23,090 bases of DNA from a virus, in IMG/VR virus record IMGVR_UViG_3300047370_000063, positions 1 to 23,090 of that record. The stretch is one strand, 5' to 3'. Positions 12,372 through 19,259 of this stretch are shown one piece after another. Positions within the stretch are counted from its first letter, which is position 1. Every line of letters begins with the position of its first letter. The notes beneath the pieces are model-generated. The model saw only the letters and a program-made list of their open reading frames with translations. It did not search any database and was not told the origin of the DNA. Made by a program: the position numbers and the translations under genes.

Positions 12372-13887
12372 AGAACACCTTCACCTCATACTTCTGTTCC
12401 CACATCTCGGCGTCCAGTTCGTCATTAACCATAGGACGGCCTCGAATGTTGAGAGAGGTGTTCAGGAGCATTGGTACTCCTGTCCTGTCGTAGTACTCCT
12501 CGATGACCTTACGGAACACCGATTCGCAATTCTTCTTCACGATTTGAACACGTGCAGTTCCATCTACGTGTGTTACTGGAGCATAGTCATGTTTTGCCCA
12601 TGAGGTGAACTGCATATGTTCATTCATTGGTCCGTCGAAGTATTCCTCCGCATATTCCTCTAGGATAGCAGGTGCGAACGGACGATACTTCTGTCGTCTT
12701 TTAATTGTGTTTACAGTGTCTTGTACGTCGTATCTTACATCAGCAATAAGGGAGCGGTTGCCAAGAGCACGAGGACCGAACTCAGCCCTTCCACTAGCAA
12801 TTCCACAATAGCGATGTTCAAGTAAATGATCGACGATACTGCTAGGATTAACATCCCTTTCGATATTATGCCCCGCATAAGGACTCCATATTAATTTGTC
12901 TTTTCCTGTTGCCTTTGCCCACGATCGGGCTGCTGTCCCCAAACCAGACCCCGCGTCGGTCGGAGATACTGCAATATGTACCTCATCAAACAGTTCAAAC
13001 AATCTGGAGTTGATTACAACGTTCTGTGCACACCCACCAGAATAACATAACTTCTTACCATATTTAGACGCCTCGCGCATTATACCCATAATTGCATAGT
13101 CCGCGAAATCTTGAACCGCACGTGCGACAACTTTGTCTTCTAACGCACTGATTCTTATTTTGAATTCTTCTCTCCACTTCTTACGTGCGATCTCGCGAGG
13201 TGATGTTTCGATACCAACTGCAATACCCTCTGCGATCTCTGGTGCGATGTCCTCTAGGTCATCATACCAGTTGATCAACCACTGCGTCAGTTCGTTGGAC
13301 TTTTCATCGGTTTCGTGGTATGCGGACAGTCCCATGACGACGTATTCGTCTTCGAGTGGGCGTAGACCTAGTAACTTGGTCGCGACTGTGTAGACCAGAC
13401 CGACCGACTTCGGATAGTGCCACTCTTTGATTAGATTGAACTTGTGGTCCATGATGGTCGCAGTCTGCAACTCACCGACACCATCGATCGATACCAAAAC
13501 GGTATCCTCTGCGGAGTCCCACGGGCGCGTGTAGAACGCTGCCGCACAGTGTGACTCGTGGTGTAAGTGGTTTACATCAAAGTGTTGCGCGTTCGGGATG
13601 ATCATGCGATTGAAGGTTTCTTCTGCGGTATCTGGACGACCCTTTAGATGTGTAGTGTCTCCTGTGGTGTCGATTCCTCCACGCATATCAAACTTGAGGG
13701 TTTGGTCCTCGTAGAATGATACGTGATCGTCGTCCCTGACCATATCCCATAGTACTTCTGGAAGATGTGGATCGTTTTTCTTTTTGGAGTAACGTTCTCC
13801 GTGAGTTGCGAACTCGACTGTGCCATCTTCATTGATGATCGCGAATCCAGCATCATGATAATATTCACTGTAACCAACAAATCTCAT
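12370..13887 (-). CDS. NodU/CmcH-type carbamoyltransferase, 505 aa
   Basis: The N-terminal Kae1-like domain begins MRFVGYSEYYHDAGFAII (H11) and holds HHESHCAAAFY (109-119) and VSIDGVGE (132-139), which correspond to the metal- and ATP-site residues of TobZ/NodU. The C-terminal YrdC-like domain holds EFGPRALGNRSL (369-380), KRRQKYRPFAPAIL (396-409) and LLNTSLNIRGRPMV (474-487), all hallmarks of the family. Such enzymes use carbamoyl phosphate and ATP to carbamoylate a hydroxyl of a sugar or nucleoside. At 505 residues it is slightly shorter than many bacterial members. It is a monocistronic late gene (promoter 13916, terminator 12328-12347). The acceptor is unknown. Confidence 0.9.
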   Translation of the reverse strand: MRFVGYSEYYHDAGFAIINEDGTVEFATHGERYSKKKNDPHLPEVLWDMVRDDDHVSFYEDQTLKFDMRGGIDTTGDTTHLKGRPDTAEETFNRMIIPNAQHFDVNHLHHESHCAAAFYTRPWDSAEDTVLVSIDGVGELQTATIMDHKFNLIKEWHYPKSVGLVYTVATKLLGLRPLEDEYVVMGLSAYHETDEKSNELTQWLINWYDDLEDIAPEIAEGIAVGIETSPREIARKKWREEFKIRISALEDKVVARAVQDFADYAIMGIMREASKYGKKLCYSGGCAQNVVINSRLFELFDEVHIAVSPTDAGSGLGTAARSWAKATGKDKLIWSPYAGHNIERDVNPSSIVDHLLEHRYCGIASGRAEFGPRALGNRSLIADVRYDVQDTVNTIKRRQKYRPFAPAILEEYAEEYFDGPMNEHMQFTSWAKHDYAPVTHVDGTARVQIVKKNCESVFRKVIEEYYDRTGVPMLLNTSLNIRGRPMVNDELDAEMWEQKYEVKVF

Positions 13888-13915
13888 GAGTATATTCCGT
13901 AGTTAATAACTTAAT

Positions 13916-13923
13916 TATTTATA
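13916..13923 (-). promoter_or_regulatory. Late promoter (TATAAATA) for the carbamoyltransferase gene
   Basis: An exact TATAAATA on the minus strand, continuous with the terminator T-run before it (TTTTTTTTATAAATAATTAA). The expected start near 13910 is about 23 nt before the ATG at 13887. Confidence 0.9.
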
Positions 13924-13950
13924 AAAAAAAGGGGGGTCAAAAGACCCCCC
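13923..13950 (-). terminator. Strong terminator of the 13974-15105 early operon
   Basis: On the minus strand a perfect stem GGGGGGTC-TTTT-GACCCCCC is followed by eight T. It lies just downstream of the HAD phosphatase stop and isolates the early operon from the late carbamoyltransferase gene. Confidence 0.95.
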
Positions 13951-13973
13951 GACATGCTACCTTGAGCGGGAAC

Positions 13974-14546
13974 TTAATGTCCTAAAACGTAGTCATATAT
14001 ATCTTTCCAATTACGCATCAATGGGAACTCACTGTCCTGATTGTAACCGTGTGACATCACTACAGACTCTAGACCTACCTTCGCACCAGCGACGGCATTC
14101 TCTACCTTGTCCTCTACCCACAGACATCCTGTGTCGCGGTAGAACTCCAACTTTTCGTCTTTGTCGGCTCCCGTGTCGAGATAAATGTACTTCTCAAAGA
14201 CGGTTGGACCAAAAAGTTCTTGGAGATTTTTGGTGCGCAGATGCTGCGCGTATTCGTCGTTACTCAAAGAGGTGATTGCGTGAAATATATAACCGTGATC
14301 TTCGTGCAACTTACGAACATACTTGATTGCGTCACGGAGTGGTGGGATCTTTCTAACTGTCGCACTCTCGTTGAACATACGACAAAGTCGTTGCTTCTCA
14401 TTTCGTTCCAAACCATACATGATACCTACGTCATACACGTCTGGACTCTTTACCACATAACCGTGGCGTTTCATCCACTGTTGGAATGCATATCCCCAGT
14501 CTAATAAAACACCATCACAATCAACAAGTATTACTTTATCCCTCAC
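13974..14546 (-). CDS. HAD-superfamily phosphatase / 5'-nucleotidase-like, 190 aa
   Basis: HAD motif I is VILVDCDGVLLDW (5-17), with nucleophile D9 and general acid D11. The hydroxyl of motif II is in HAITSLSND (89-97), and motif IV is LWVEDKVENA (142-151). The layout, with a short cap after motif I, resembles the phage and bacterial Nt5C-like deoxynucleotidases that remove phosphate from nucleoside monophosphates. The start is probably GTG at 14546, since it overlaps the upstream stop by 4 nt (GTGA) and has GGAGG about 10 nt upstream. It is the last gene of an early operon, in line with a role in nucleotide pools. Confidence 0.8.
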   Translation of the reverse strand: MRDKVILVDCDGVLLDWGYAFQQWMKRHGYVVKSPDVYDVGIMYGLERNEKQRLCRMFNESATVRKIPPLRDAIKYVRKLHEDHGYIFHAITSLSNDEYAQHLRTKNLQELFGPTVFEKYIYLDTGADKDEKLEFYRDTGCLWVEDKVENAVAGAKVGLESVVMSHGYNQDSEFPLMRNWKDIYDYVLGH

Positions 14547-14716
14547 GGGGCGACTCCCTCCTCTCTAACATTTTGCATAATAACATAAACCTCACTGGGA
14601 CTCAATCCCTCATCATACAGTGCGACCTGCATATTTGCCCAATCAGGCGCATATTCTGTTGTGTACATATAGTGAGTGACGATGTCGTCGATTTTAACTT
14701 GGATTTCTCTGGTCAT
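14543..14716 (-). CDS. Small hypothetical protein, 57 aa
   Basis: A 57-residue soluble protein beginning MTREIQVKIDDIVTHYMYT, acidic towards the C-terminus, with SPSEVYVIMQNVREEG suggesting a helix-turn-helix-sized unit but no recognised family. The ATG at 14716 overlaps the stop of the upstream gene by 4 nt (ATGA) and has GAGGGCAAGG upstream; a longer reading of this frame from 14755 would run through the upstream gene. Early operon member, function unknown. Confidence 0.7.
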   Translation of the reverse strand: MTREIQVKIDDIVTHYMYTTEYAPDWANMQVALYDEGLSPSEVYVIMQNVREEGVAP

Positions 14717-14898
14717 ACCACCTTGCCCTCTCGTATAAATTTGTCGGCATACCACTCTAAATCGTGGCGATTTTCACCGAATTTCACAGCTACTGATAGA
14801 CCGTCTTGATACATCACTAGACGATATTCATATTTGTCGGTTGGTGCCTCATCGACTACCGCACGACGACCATGTTTATGGTTTACCGCTTCGTACAT
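14713..14898 (-). CDS. Small hypothetical protein, 61 aa
   Basis: A 61-residue basic-to-neutral protein with a strand-rich middle (YEYRLVMYQDGLSVAVKFGE) and a C-terminal helix (DLEWYADKFIREGK). This looks like a small beta-alpha domain, but I cannot name it. The ATG follows directly on the TAG of the upstream gene, and no strong ribosome site is seen, so translation may depend on reinitiation. Function unknown. Confidence 0.7.
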   Translation of the reverse strand: MYEAVNHKHGRRAVVDEAPTDKYEYRLVMYQDGLSVAVKFGENRHDLEWYADKFIREGKVV

Positions 14899-15105
14899 CT
14901 AGTTAGCCCATGCGTTCACATGTGCAAACTCATCTGCCTTGTCGACGAATCGATCATAGTTATCACCTAACTGAGTCATTACAATCGCGTCAGCGTCGGT
15001 ATCGACCATATACAGGGCATATGTTCGTTTAGAACCTTCTAAGGTTTTGCGTATCTCAGACGCAATTCCTAGTTCGGCGTTCTCAACTCGATAAAGTGTT
15101 TCCAT
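14899..15105 (-). CDS. Small hypothetical protein, 68 aa
   Basis: A 68-residue protein, first gene of the early operon 13974-15105. It begins METLYRVENAELGIASEIRK and has a TYALYMVDTDADAIVMTQ strand region. The ATG at 15105 is chosen because GGAG lies 7 nt upstream and because a longer reading to 15174 would cross the promoter at 15139-15167. No domain recognised. Confidence 0.75.
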   Translation of the reverse strand: METLYRVENAELGIASEIRKTLEGSKRTYALYMVDTDADAIVMTQLGDNYDRFVDKADEFAHVNAWAN

Positions 15106-15138
15106 TTCTAATCTCCGTTCTCTCACTTCCAAGTCTAT

Positions 15139-15167
15139 ACTATACATGAGAGAGGAGTGTTTGTCAA
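15139..15167 (-). promoter_or_regulatory. Early sigma-70 promoter for 13974-15105
   Basis: On the minus strand TTGACA (15167-15162), 17 nt, then TATAGT (15144-15139). The upstream AT-rich block TATTTTTAAAATGAGTG is almost identical to that of the promoter at 19212-19241, which suggests a shared UP element or repeat origin. Confidence 0.85.
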
Positions 15168-15209
15168 CACTCATTTTAAAAATATGCTGGTATTATTCAC
15201 AAAAAACTC

Positions 15210-16076
15210 CTATGGGAATAATGCTCTAGTGAATTTGGTTTCGTCGCCTTCCCGTTGCGTATTGTATCTACGATCGTTCCAGTGGCGTACCATGTCTACT
15301 TTCCATTCACCACCAGTGTAGTGACAGAAACGTGCTTTTTGGAAGAACTCTTCTTCCGATGCATAGTGGGGGGAGTCGTTCCACGTCTGGTCGATGGTTT
15401 CGATATCGAAATCGTGTTTCATCAACTGCGCGGAGATGTAGGGTTGATCATTCATGATGGACATGTGGAAGTCGCCCGTGTAACACCATTCTTCCCAAGG
15501 TAGGAACAGTTCACGTGCACGTAGACGCGCTTCTTTGGTCCATAGGACCACACCCGTGTTCATGATGGTTATCTTAGAGGGACGATTGGGCGGCATCACT
15601 GGGACGATTGGGCAGTCGTGTAGGGAGAACTTACGACAGAAGTTGTCGTAAGTGTCGCCGGGCCCATCCCATGAATTGTAACCACCGCCGGAGGCAGTAA
15701 CGAAATCTGATTCTAAGACACCATAGACATCCGCACCGGACTCCATGAGATCAAAGATATTTTCGTCAGTGTTGACCACGATGTCTGTATCTGCAAACAA
15801 CAGGTTGTCGTATTGGTCAAAAATAGGGTCTAACCAGACACGTGCGCACTCGTGCAGTAGGGATGTCGAACATCCGTGACCTTCGGTCGCTACGCGTTTG
15901 TTGGAGTAAATGTGTGTTGCATCGATTCGTTCTGCATACTTCTCGAACGACTCGCGTGAGATCTTGGCGACCTCTTCGTAGAGAGAGGAACGAGAACCGT
16001 CCCACCCTTTGATACCACCACGTTTGTCGACTTCCTTAGACGTGATCATATACTGAAAGATTACATTTTTAGACAT
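15210..16076 (-). CDS. GT-A glycosyltransferase, GT8-like, 288 aa
   Basis: NLLFADTDIVVNTDENIFD (91-109) contains the DxD metal motif (D96, D98), KITIMNTGVVLWTKEA (168-183) the NTG element, and FCHYTGGEWK (250-259) the C-terminal H-x-x-G nucleotide-sugar motif. The first 60 residues start with a short beta strand (NVIFQYMITS) as in other GT-A enzymes. It overlaps the lysozyme gene by 8 nt and has AGGTTAGAGA upstream. It closes the late unit that starts at 17978, so it is probably made with the lysis proteins. It is clearly different in sequence from the GT8-like enzyme at 6989-7654. Confidence 0.8.
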   Translation of the reverse strand: MSKNVIFQYMITSKEVDKRGGIKGWDGSRSSLYEEVAKISRESFEKYAERIDATHIYSNKRVATEGHGCSTSLLHECARVWLDPIFDQYDNLLFADTDIVVNTDENIFDLMESGADVYGVLESDFVTASGGGYNSWDGPGDTYDNFCRKFSLHDCPIVPVMPPNRPSKITIMNTGVVLWTKEARLRARELFLPWEEWCYTGDFHMSIMNDQPYISAQLMKHDFDIETIDQTWNDSPHYASEEEFFQKARFCHYTGGEWKVDMVRHWNDRRYNTQREGDETKFTRALFP

Positions 16077-16584
16077 TCTCTAACCTTGTCATAAGTCGTT
16101 CGGCACGGTTGCTTACTTGACGATACCATCTCGAATCGCGACCTTCAACTGCCGCATTCTTATAGTCACCACGTTCTAGGTGACCGTTCATTTTCTTAAA
16201 CTTACTTAGTCTTGGTCTACCAAGGTTAAACATCATGTTGACCAAGATCTCTTTGACCTCGCCTGGAAAACAAGACCACATGTGTCCGTATAACACACCA
16301 CACTCTCGCAAGGCGATGTCGAGATCTGATTCGAAGACCTGTGCAACCCTTTCTGGGGAAACTTTCGTTCCGACTGGAGCGCCGTACTCGCCGTCACTTT
16401 TCGTGATGAGATGCCCAACACCGAACGTGGGATAGTTGAGATGGTCGAGGTAAATCTCATAAACAACTCCTTCATCGGTTTTTAACTGTTCAAATACTGC
16501 CTGTCTATTCATTTCAAAAACAACTGCGTTTGATTTACCGATGGGCACTATCTTATCTACAAACTTCGCCCACAGCGAACGCAT
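16069..16584 (-). CDS. T4-type lysozyme (GH24 endolysin), 171 aa
   Basis: The catalytic block TDEGVVYEIYLDHLNYPTFGVGH holds E38 and D47, with the 9-residue spacing of T4 lysozyme E11 and D20, and LITKSDG follows as LLTKS does in T4. The C-terminal helical domain ends SRWYRQVSNRAERLMTRL, as in phage lysozymes. It would cleave the glycan backbone of peptidoglycan. Compared with T4 lysozyme there are about 25 extra N-terminal residues (MRSLWAKFVDKIVPIGK and onward). This extension seems real, because AGGAG lies 5 nt before the first ATG; a second ATG at residue 25 has no such site. No signal peptide is visible, so a holin is needed. Confidence 0.9.
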   Translation of the reverse strand: MRSLWAKFVDKIVPIGKSNAVVFEMNRQAVFEQLKTDEGVVYEIYLDHLNYPTFGVGHLITKSDGEYGAPVGTKVSPERVAQVFESDLDIALRECGVLYGHMWSCFPGEVKEILVNMMFNLGRPRLSKFKKMNGHLERGDYKNAAVEGRDSRWYRQVSNRAERLMTRLENV

Positions 16585-16592
16585 GGTCTCTC

Positions 16593-16784
16593 CTATAGTT
16601 TAACCACTAACGCGGTAAGAATACCCGCGAGAAGAACGTTGGTCATCAACAGTTCTAGTGCTAGGATTGTGTGGTACCAGATCCAACGCGTTTTGTATGC
16701 GTTGTCAACCGAAATATCTTGTGGATCTGGATCATTATCTACCTTATTCACCTTCGCATGTTGAAACCACTTTGAAAAAAGCAT
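16593..16784 (-). CDS. Small membrane protein beside lysozyme, 63 aa
   Basis: A 63-residue protein with a polar N-terminal half (FSKWFQHAKVNKVDNDPDPQ) and a hydrophobic C-terminal half (about 33-61, with WIWYHTILALELLMTNVLL and AGILTALVV) able to form one or two spans. I recall similar proteins in marine T4-like phages. The position directly upstream of the lysozyme gene (8 nt gap) makes it a holin or antiholin candidate, in competition with the three-TM protein at 6515-6979. A GGGAAG ribosome site precedes the ATG. Confidence 0.75.
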   Translation of the reverse strand: MLFSKWFQHAKVNKVDNDPDPQDISVDNAYKTRWIWYHTILALELLMTNVLLAGILTALVVKL

Positions 16785-16792
16785 GATCTTCC

Positions 16793-17035
16793 CTATACGT
16801 TAATTGTATTGTCCTTACCGGACGTTTCTTTTATTTCTTTTAATTTTTCGGACCAATCTCGACCCGCAATCGAATGCGCATCTCTAGTTCCCGATACTAA
16901 TTTAGGGGCGGAAGACGCACTATGATATCGTTCGTATTCCGGATGATCAGCCTTCCACTGATCGTATTCAGATATCCGGAGAATCACGTCAATGACTTCT
17001 CCGGTATCCTTGTTTTTAAACTCATACTGTGGCAT
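16793..17035 (-). CDS. Conserved T4-superfamily protein with FmdB-like N-terminus, 80 aa
   Basis: The N-terminus MPQYEFKNKDTGEVIDVIL resembles the opening strand of FmdB-type zinc ribbons, but the cysteine pairs are absent. ISEYDQWKADHPEYE and APKLVSG follow, and the C-terminus ends LKEIKETSGKDNTINV. I recall this arrangement (FmdB-like start, SG-x-x-x-TINV end) in a short protein conserved across marine T4-like phages, with unknown function. Its own ribosome site is weak (GGAA 6 nt upstream), and a 77-nt untranslated stretch lies before it. Confidence 0.75.
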   Translation of the reverse strand: MPQYEFKNKDTGEVIDVILRISEYDQWKADHPEYERYHSASSAPKLVSGTRDAHSIAGRDWSEKLKEIKETSGKDNTINV

Positions 17036-17112
17036 TATATTTCCATTACCAAGATTTGATCACGTCACTACGACAGGAGTCTCACGGTCGCACCTGAAGA
17101 GATAGTCACCTC
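17036..17112 (-). other. Untranslated stretch before the 80-aa gene
   Basis: No open frame with a credible start is visible. The minus-strand transcript begins here with a near-perfect AGGAGGTGA that lies in the loop of a GATAG/CTATC hairpin (17117-17101) and has no start codon at normal distance (a GTG within it would give only 13 codons). The remainder has short self-complementary words only. It could be a leader structure, a relic of a gene or a small RNA; I cannot decide. Confidence 0.35.
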
Positions 17113-17223
17113 CTATCGAAATTGTTGAAAAGCGGAACGGACGGAGTTTGAATAATTATTCACTCTCGTTCGATTACTCGTATACTTTCCTCGATTGCGT
17201 TGGTTCAACTTTTGTCTCGACAT
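17113..17223 (-). CDS. Very small basic peptide, 36 aa
   Basis: A 36-residue, strongly basic Arg/Asn/Gln/Ser-rich peptide beginning MSRQKLNQRNRGKYTSNRTR and ending AFQQFR. An excellent ribosome site (AAGGAG, 7 nt before the ATG) favours translation. It lies in a late unit between two well-defined genes. The composition suggests nucleic-acid binding or a virion-packaged basic peptide, but it is too short for family recognition. Confidence 0.55.
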   Translation of the reverse strand: MSRQKLNQRNRGKYTSNRTRVNNYSNSVRSAFQQFR

Positions 17224-17272
17224 GGTGTTTCTCCTTAATGTTAGTGTAATGTGTCGAATTGTTTGAGTGTTA

Positions 17273-17707
17273 TCACTCGACGATCAAGTCTGGAAATGCC
17301 TCCTGTACTAGTTTCTTGGTTATATAACGACATGGTGCCTTCTTGGCAACCATCTTCAAGACCAACTCTGCATCCTCTGGATGTATGGATTCGAGCAGGC
17401 CAATGAACTTGTTCTCCCTTTTAAAATCAGGCAGCCGATCGCCCGAACCACCTTGGACAAACCATCCAAAGTCTTTATGCATTTTATTGAGGGATGAAGG
17501 AACCGATTGTGGTTCATTTGGGGTAAAAGGTGGGCGTCCTTCGGGAACATTAAACACCAAAGATTCGTCAAACGAACCGCGAAGAACATCACGGAACGCC
17601 CAGTTGTCGGAGTATTTTTTAAGGACATCGAGTCGATTATCTCGACCATCCGCCTTCTTGAATTCTTCGAAAATTTCGAAAACTTCTCTACGGTAATTCG
17701 TAATCAT
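17273..17707 (-). CDS. DUF6433-like conserved T4-superfamily protein, 144 aa
   Basis: Begins MITNYRREVFEIFEEFKKA and contains NWAFRDVLRGSFDESLVFN, PEGRPPFTPN, VPSSLNK and, near the end, LLESIHPEDAELVLKMVAKK and LVQEAFPDLI. These blocks match my memory of a protein conserved in most T4-like phages (DUF6433), whose function is not established. The ATG at 17707 has GAGAAGG upstream and lies 1 nt beyond the stop of the previous gene; a reading five codons longer would overlap that gene. Part of the late unit starting at 17978. Confidence 0.8.
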   Translation of the reverse strand: MITNYRREVFEIFEEFKKADGRDNRLDVLKKYSDNWAFRDVLRGSFDESLVFNVPEGRPPFTPNEPQSVPSSLNKMHKDFGWFVQGGSGDRLPDFKRENKFIGLLESIHPEDAELVLKMVAKKAPCRYITKKLVQEAFPDLIVE

Positions 17708-17708
17708 G

Positions 17709-17978
17709 TTATGCCTTCTCAATTGGATAACAGACGTATCGCTTCCTCTCTATGAGTATTTCTTGTTTCGTAGTACATGCAAACAAGAATTGCCTTAGTC
17801 CGATATCATACCTAATAATAGTATTGCGATCTTGTCCAGTCTTTCTCTCTAGTTGAGCGATTCGACTATCTTTTTGATCTATCACCTTTATATATTCATC
17901 AAGTAACTTTGTTGTGCCACCAATCCAGACCAAAGAACACAACAAGGCACTAAGTGCCGCTGTATATAAGGTGCGCAT
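17709..17978 (-). CDS. Membrane-anchored coiled-coil protein, 89 aa (spanin-like?)
   Basis: One N-terminal hydrophobic segment (about 4-21, TLYTAALSALLCSLVWIG) is followed by a charged helix with heptad character (KLLDEYIKVIDQKDSRIAQL) and a C-terminal part with cysteines at 68 and 83. A membrane anchor plus periplasmic coiled coil is the layout of an inner-membrane spanin, and the gene opens the late unit that contains the lysozyme. It is shorter than most i-spanins and no partner lipoprotein gene is embedded, so this is only a suggestion. AGGAGAG lies just before the ATG. Confidence 0.7.
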   Translation of the reverse strand: MRTLYTAALSALLCSLVWIGGTTKLLDEYIKVIDQKDSRIAQLERKTGQDRNTIIRYDIGLRQFLFACTTKQEILIERKRYVCYPIEKA

Positions 17979-18003
17979 TCGACTCTCTCCTATAGTCTAC
18001 AAT

Positions 18004-18011
18004 TATTTATA
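18004..18011 (-). promoter_or_regulatory. Late promoter (TATAAATA) for 15210-17978
   Basis: An exact TATAAATA followed by ATTG on the minus strand, 26 nt before the ATG of the 89-aa gene. It starts the late unit with lysozyme. No terminator separates it from the early operon upstream (stop at 18025). Confidence 0.85.
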
Positions 18012-18024
18012 GACAGAGAGAGTT

Positions 18025-18225
18025 CTAGTCGGGCAGTTTGTCTACTTTTGTTTTAACAAATGTGCGTCCCTTAGTACTAAACAGTCGTGTCACAAACGGG
18101 ATGAAGGGCGCACCCTCTTTGGTTTGGTAACCGTGAAGGTGCGTGTTGCGTTCGGACGTGTAGTAAATGTAGTTACTCGCACGTCCATCCCACTCAGTGG
18201 TCTCTATCAGTTTGTTATAACTCAT
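18025..18225 (-). CDS. Small hypothetical protein, 66 aa
   Basis: A 66-residue basic protein beginning MSYNKLIETTEWDGRASNYIYY, rich in Thr, Lys and aromatic residues and predicted to be strand-rich. Its ATG overlaps the stop of the DUF932 gene by 4 nt (ATGA), so it is translationally coupled to it. The late promoter of the lysozyme unit lies immediately after its stop. No family recognised. Confidence 0.75.
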   Translation of the reverse strand: MSYNKLIETTEWDGRASNYIYYTSERNTHLHGYQTKEGAPFIPFVTRLFSTKGRTFVKTKVDKLPD

Positions 18226-19181
18226 GCTGCCACCGCCATTTCGACGGCGAGTTCAGCAGCACGCTTCTTCTTGACTTGGTTTGCACCGTACCATGCAGAA
18301 GTCATTCGACCGTCCGCAGTACGACCCAACTGGTGGTCAGTGAGGTAAGTCACAGAGTTGAATGCCTGCCACCATGAACCACGACCGAACTCAGCGCCAG
18401 GTTGAGTCTCCAACAACTCGAATGCCTTCTTAGCGTTTGGTGCGAGATCTTTGTAACCACGTACTTCATCAGCAGGTGACTGTGATGGGAACAGAGAGTT
18501 GTAGTACTGAATCAGAGTGTCAGCAGTGAACTGTCGATTGGACAACAACTGTGCCATCTCTTTGTACTGGTCGAACTTCTCGTGAGCGAGACCTAGGTGT
18601 TCTTTGACCATCTGTGGGTCAAACGCACGTCGGTGATTCACTTTGATACCGTTAGTTGCAGAACCCTTCAGAGCGAGGGACAGAGTGTTCATGCAAGTCA
18701 CACGAACTGGAGTGAATCGAATGTCGATAGACTTACCGTACTCATGTGGGTTAGAGAACAGAAGGTATGAATCGACTTGATCACCCTTCAGGATGTCGAA
18801 CGACTCTTTGATGCGAGCCATTGCGTATACGATCTTACCGTCTTTGAGTGAACCCGCAGAGTTCATCTCCATGTCACCCGCAGAACAGTAGTCATTGAAG
18901 AAAGTGAATGCTTCCTCGTTCTGACAGGGTGACCATGCACCACCCACCTGAGTGAGAACTGCATTATCAGAAGAACGCACCAGCGCCTCCATACCTGTAG
19001 GTATCAGATCAACACCCTCTTTAGCAGCATAGGTTGGAACTTTCTCGACCGTCCAGTCGACACCAGCTTTCTGCATCATCTGTATGGGAGTTAGATCATT
19101 AGAGACTTCGGTACCAATACCCCAAGGGCATCGACCAACAGTTGCGGAAGTTTCGATTTGCAGTACATTGTTCATAGACAT
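18222..19181 (-). CDS. DUF932-family protein, 319 aa
   Basis: The protein shows the pattern of the phage/plasmid DUF932 family (TIGR03299-like): GTEVSND near the N-terminus, a middle part with VGGAWSPCQNEEAFTFFNDY and VTCMNTLSLALKGSA, and a C-terminal part with AWYGANQVKK. Members are common in phages and plasmids and have no proven biochemical role. AAGGA lies 9 nt before the first ATG; a second ATG two codons later is an alternative. It is the first gene of an early operon (promoter 19212-19241). Confidence 0.85.
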   Translation of the reverse strand: MSMNNVLQIETSATVGRCPWGIGTEVSNDLTPIQMMQKAGVDWTVEKVPTYAAKEGVDLIPTGMEALVRSSDNAVLTQVGGAWSPCQNEEAFTFFNDYCSAGDMEMNSAGSLKDGKIVYAMARIKESFDILKGDQVDSYLLFSNPHEYGKSIDIRFTPVRVTCMNTLSLALKGSATNGIKVNHRRAFDPQMVKEHLGLAHEKFDQYKEMAQLLSNRQFTADTLIQYYNSLFPSQSPADEVRGYKDLAPNAKKAFELLETQPGAEFGRGSWWQAFNSVTYLTDHQLGRTADGRMTSAWYGANQVKKKRAAELAVEMAVAA

Positions 19182-19211
19182 AATATAGATTCCTTATTCA
19201 ATTGAGTAGCC

Positions 19212-19241
19212 ATTGTATCACATGTTTTTGCAACATGTCAA
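19212..19241 (-). promoter_or_regulatory. Early sigma-70 promoter for 18025-19181
   Basis: TTGACA (19241-19236), 18 nt, then TACAAT (19217-19212) on the minus strand. The spacer contains two inverted copies of ACATGT-like sequence, and the upstream block TATTTTTAAAATAAGTG matches that of the promoter at 15139-15167. Confidence 0.8.
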
Positions 19242-19259
19242 CACTTATTTTAAAAATAA

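Noticed and set aside
13644-13880. A 78-codon minus-strand frame in another register of the carbamoyltransferase gene
   Set aside because: The carbamoyltransferase frame has intact family motifs throughout, so this is an alternate-frame shadow.
15170-15210. A terminator after the GT-A gene (GGAGTTTTTTGTG with ATTATTC/GAATAAT arms)
   Set aside because: The arms are A/T-rich, the loop is long and the T-run lies inside it, so it does not form a convincing terminator.
17040-17112. A tRNA in the untranslated stretch
   Set aside because: No acceptor stem, no GGTTCGA-type T loop and no CCA end could be fitted on either strand.
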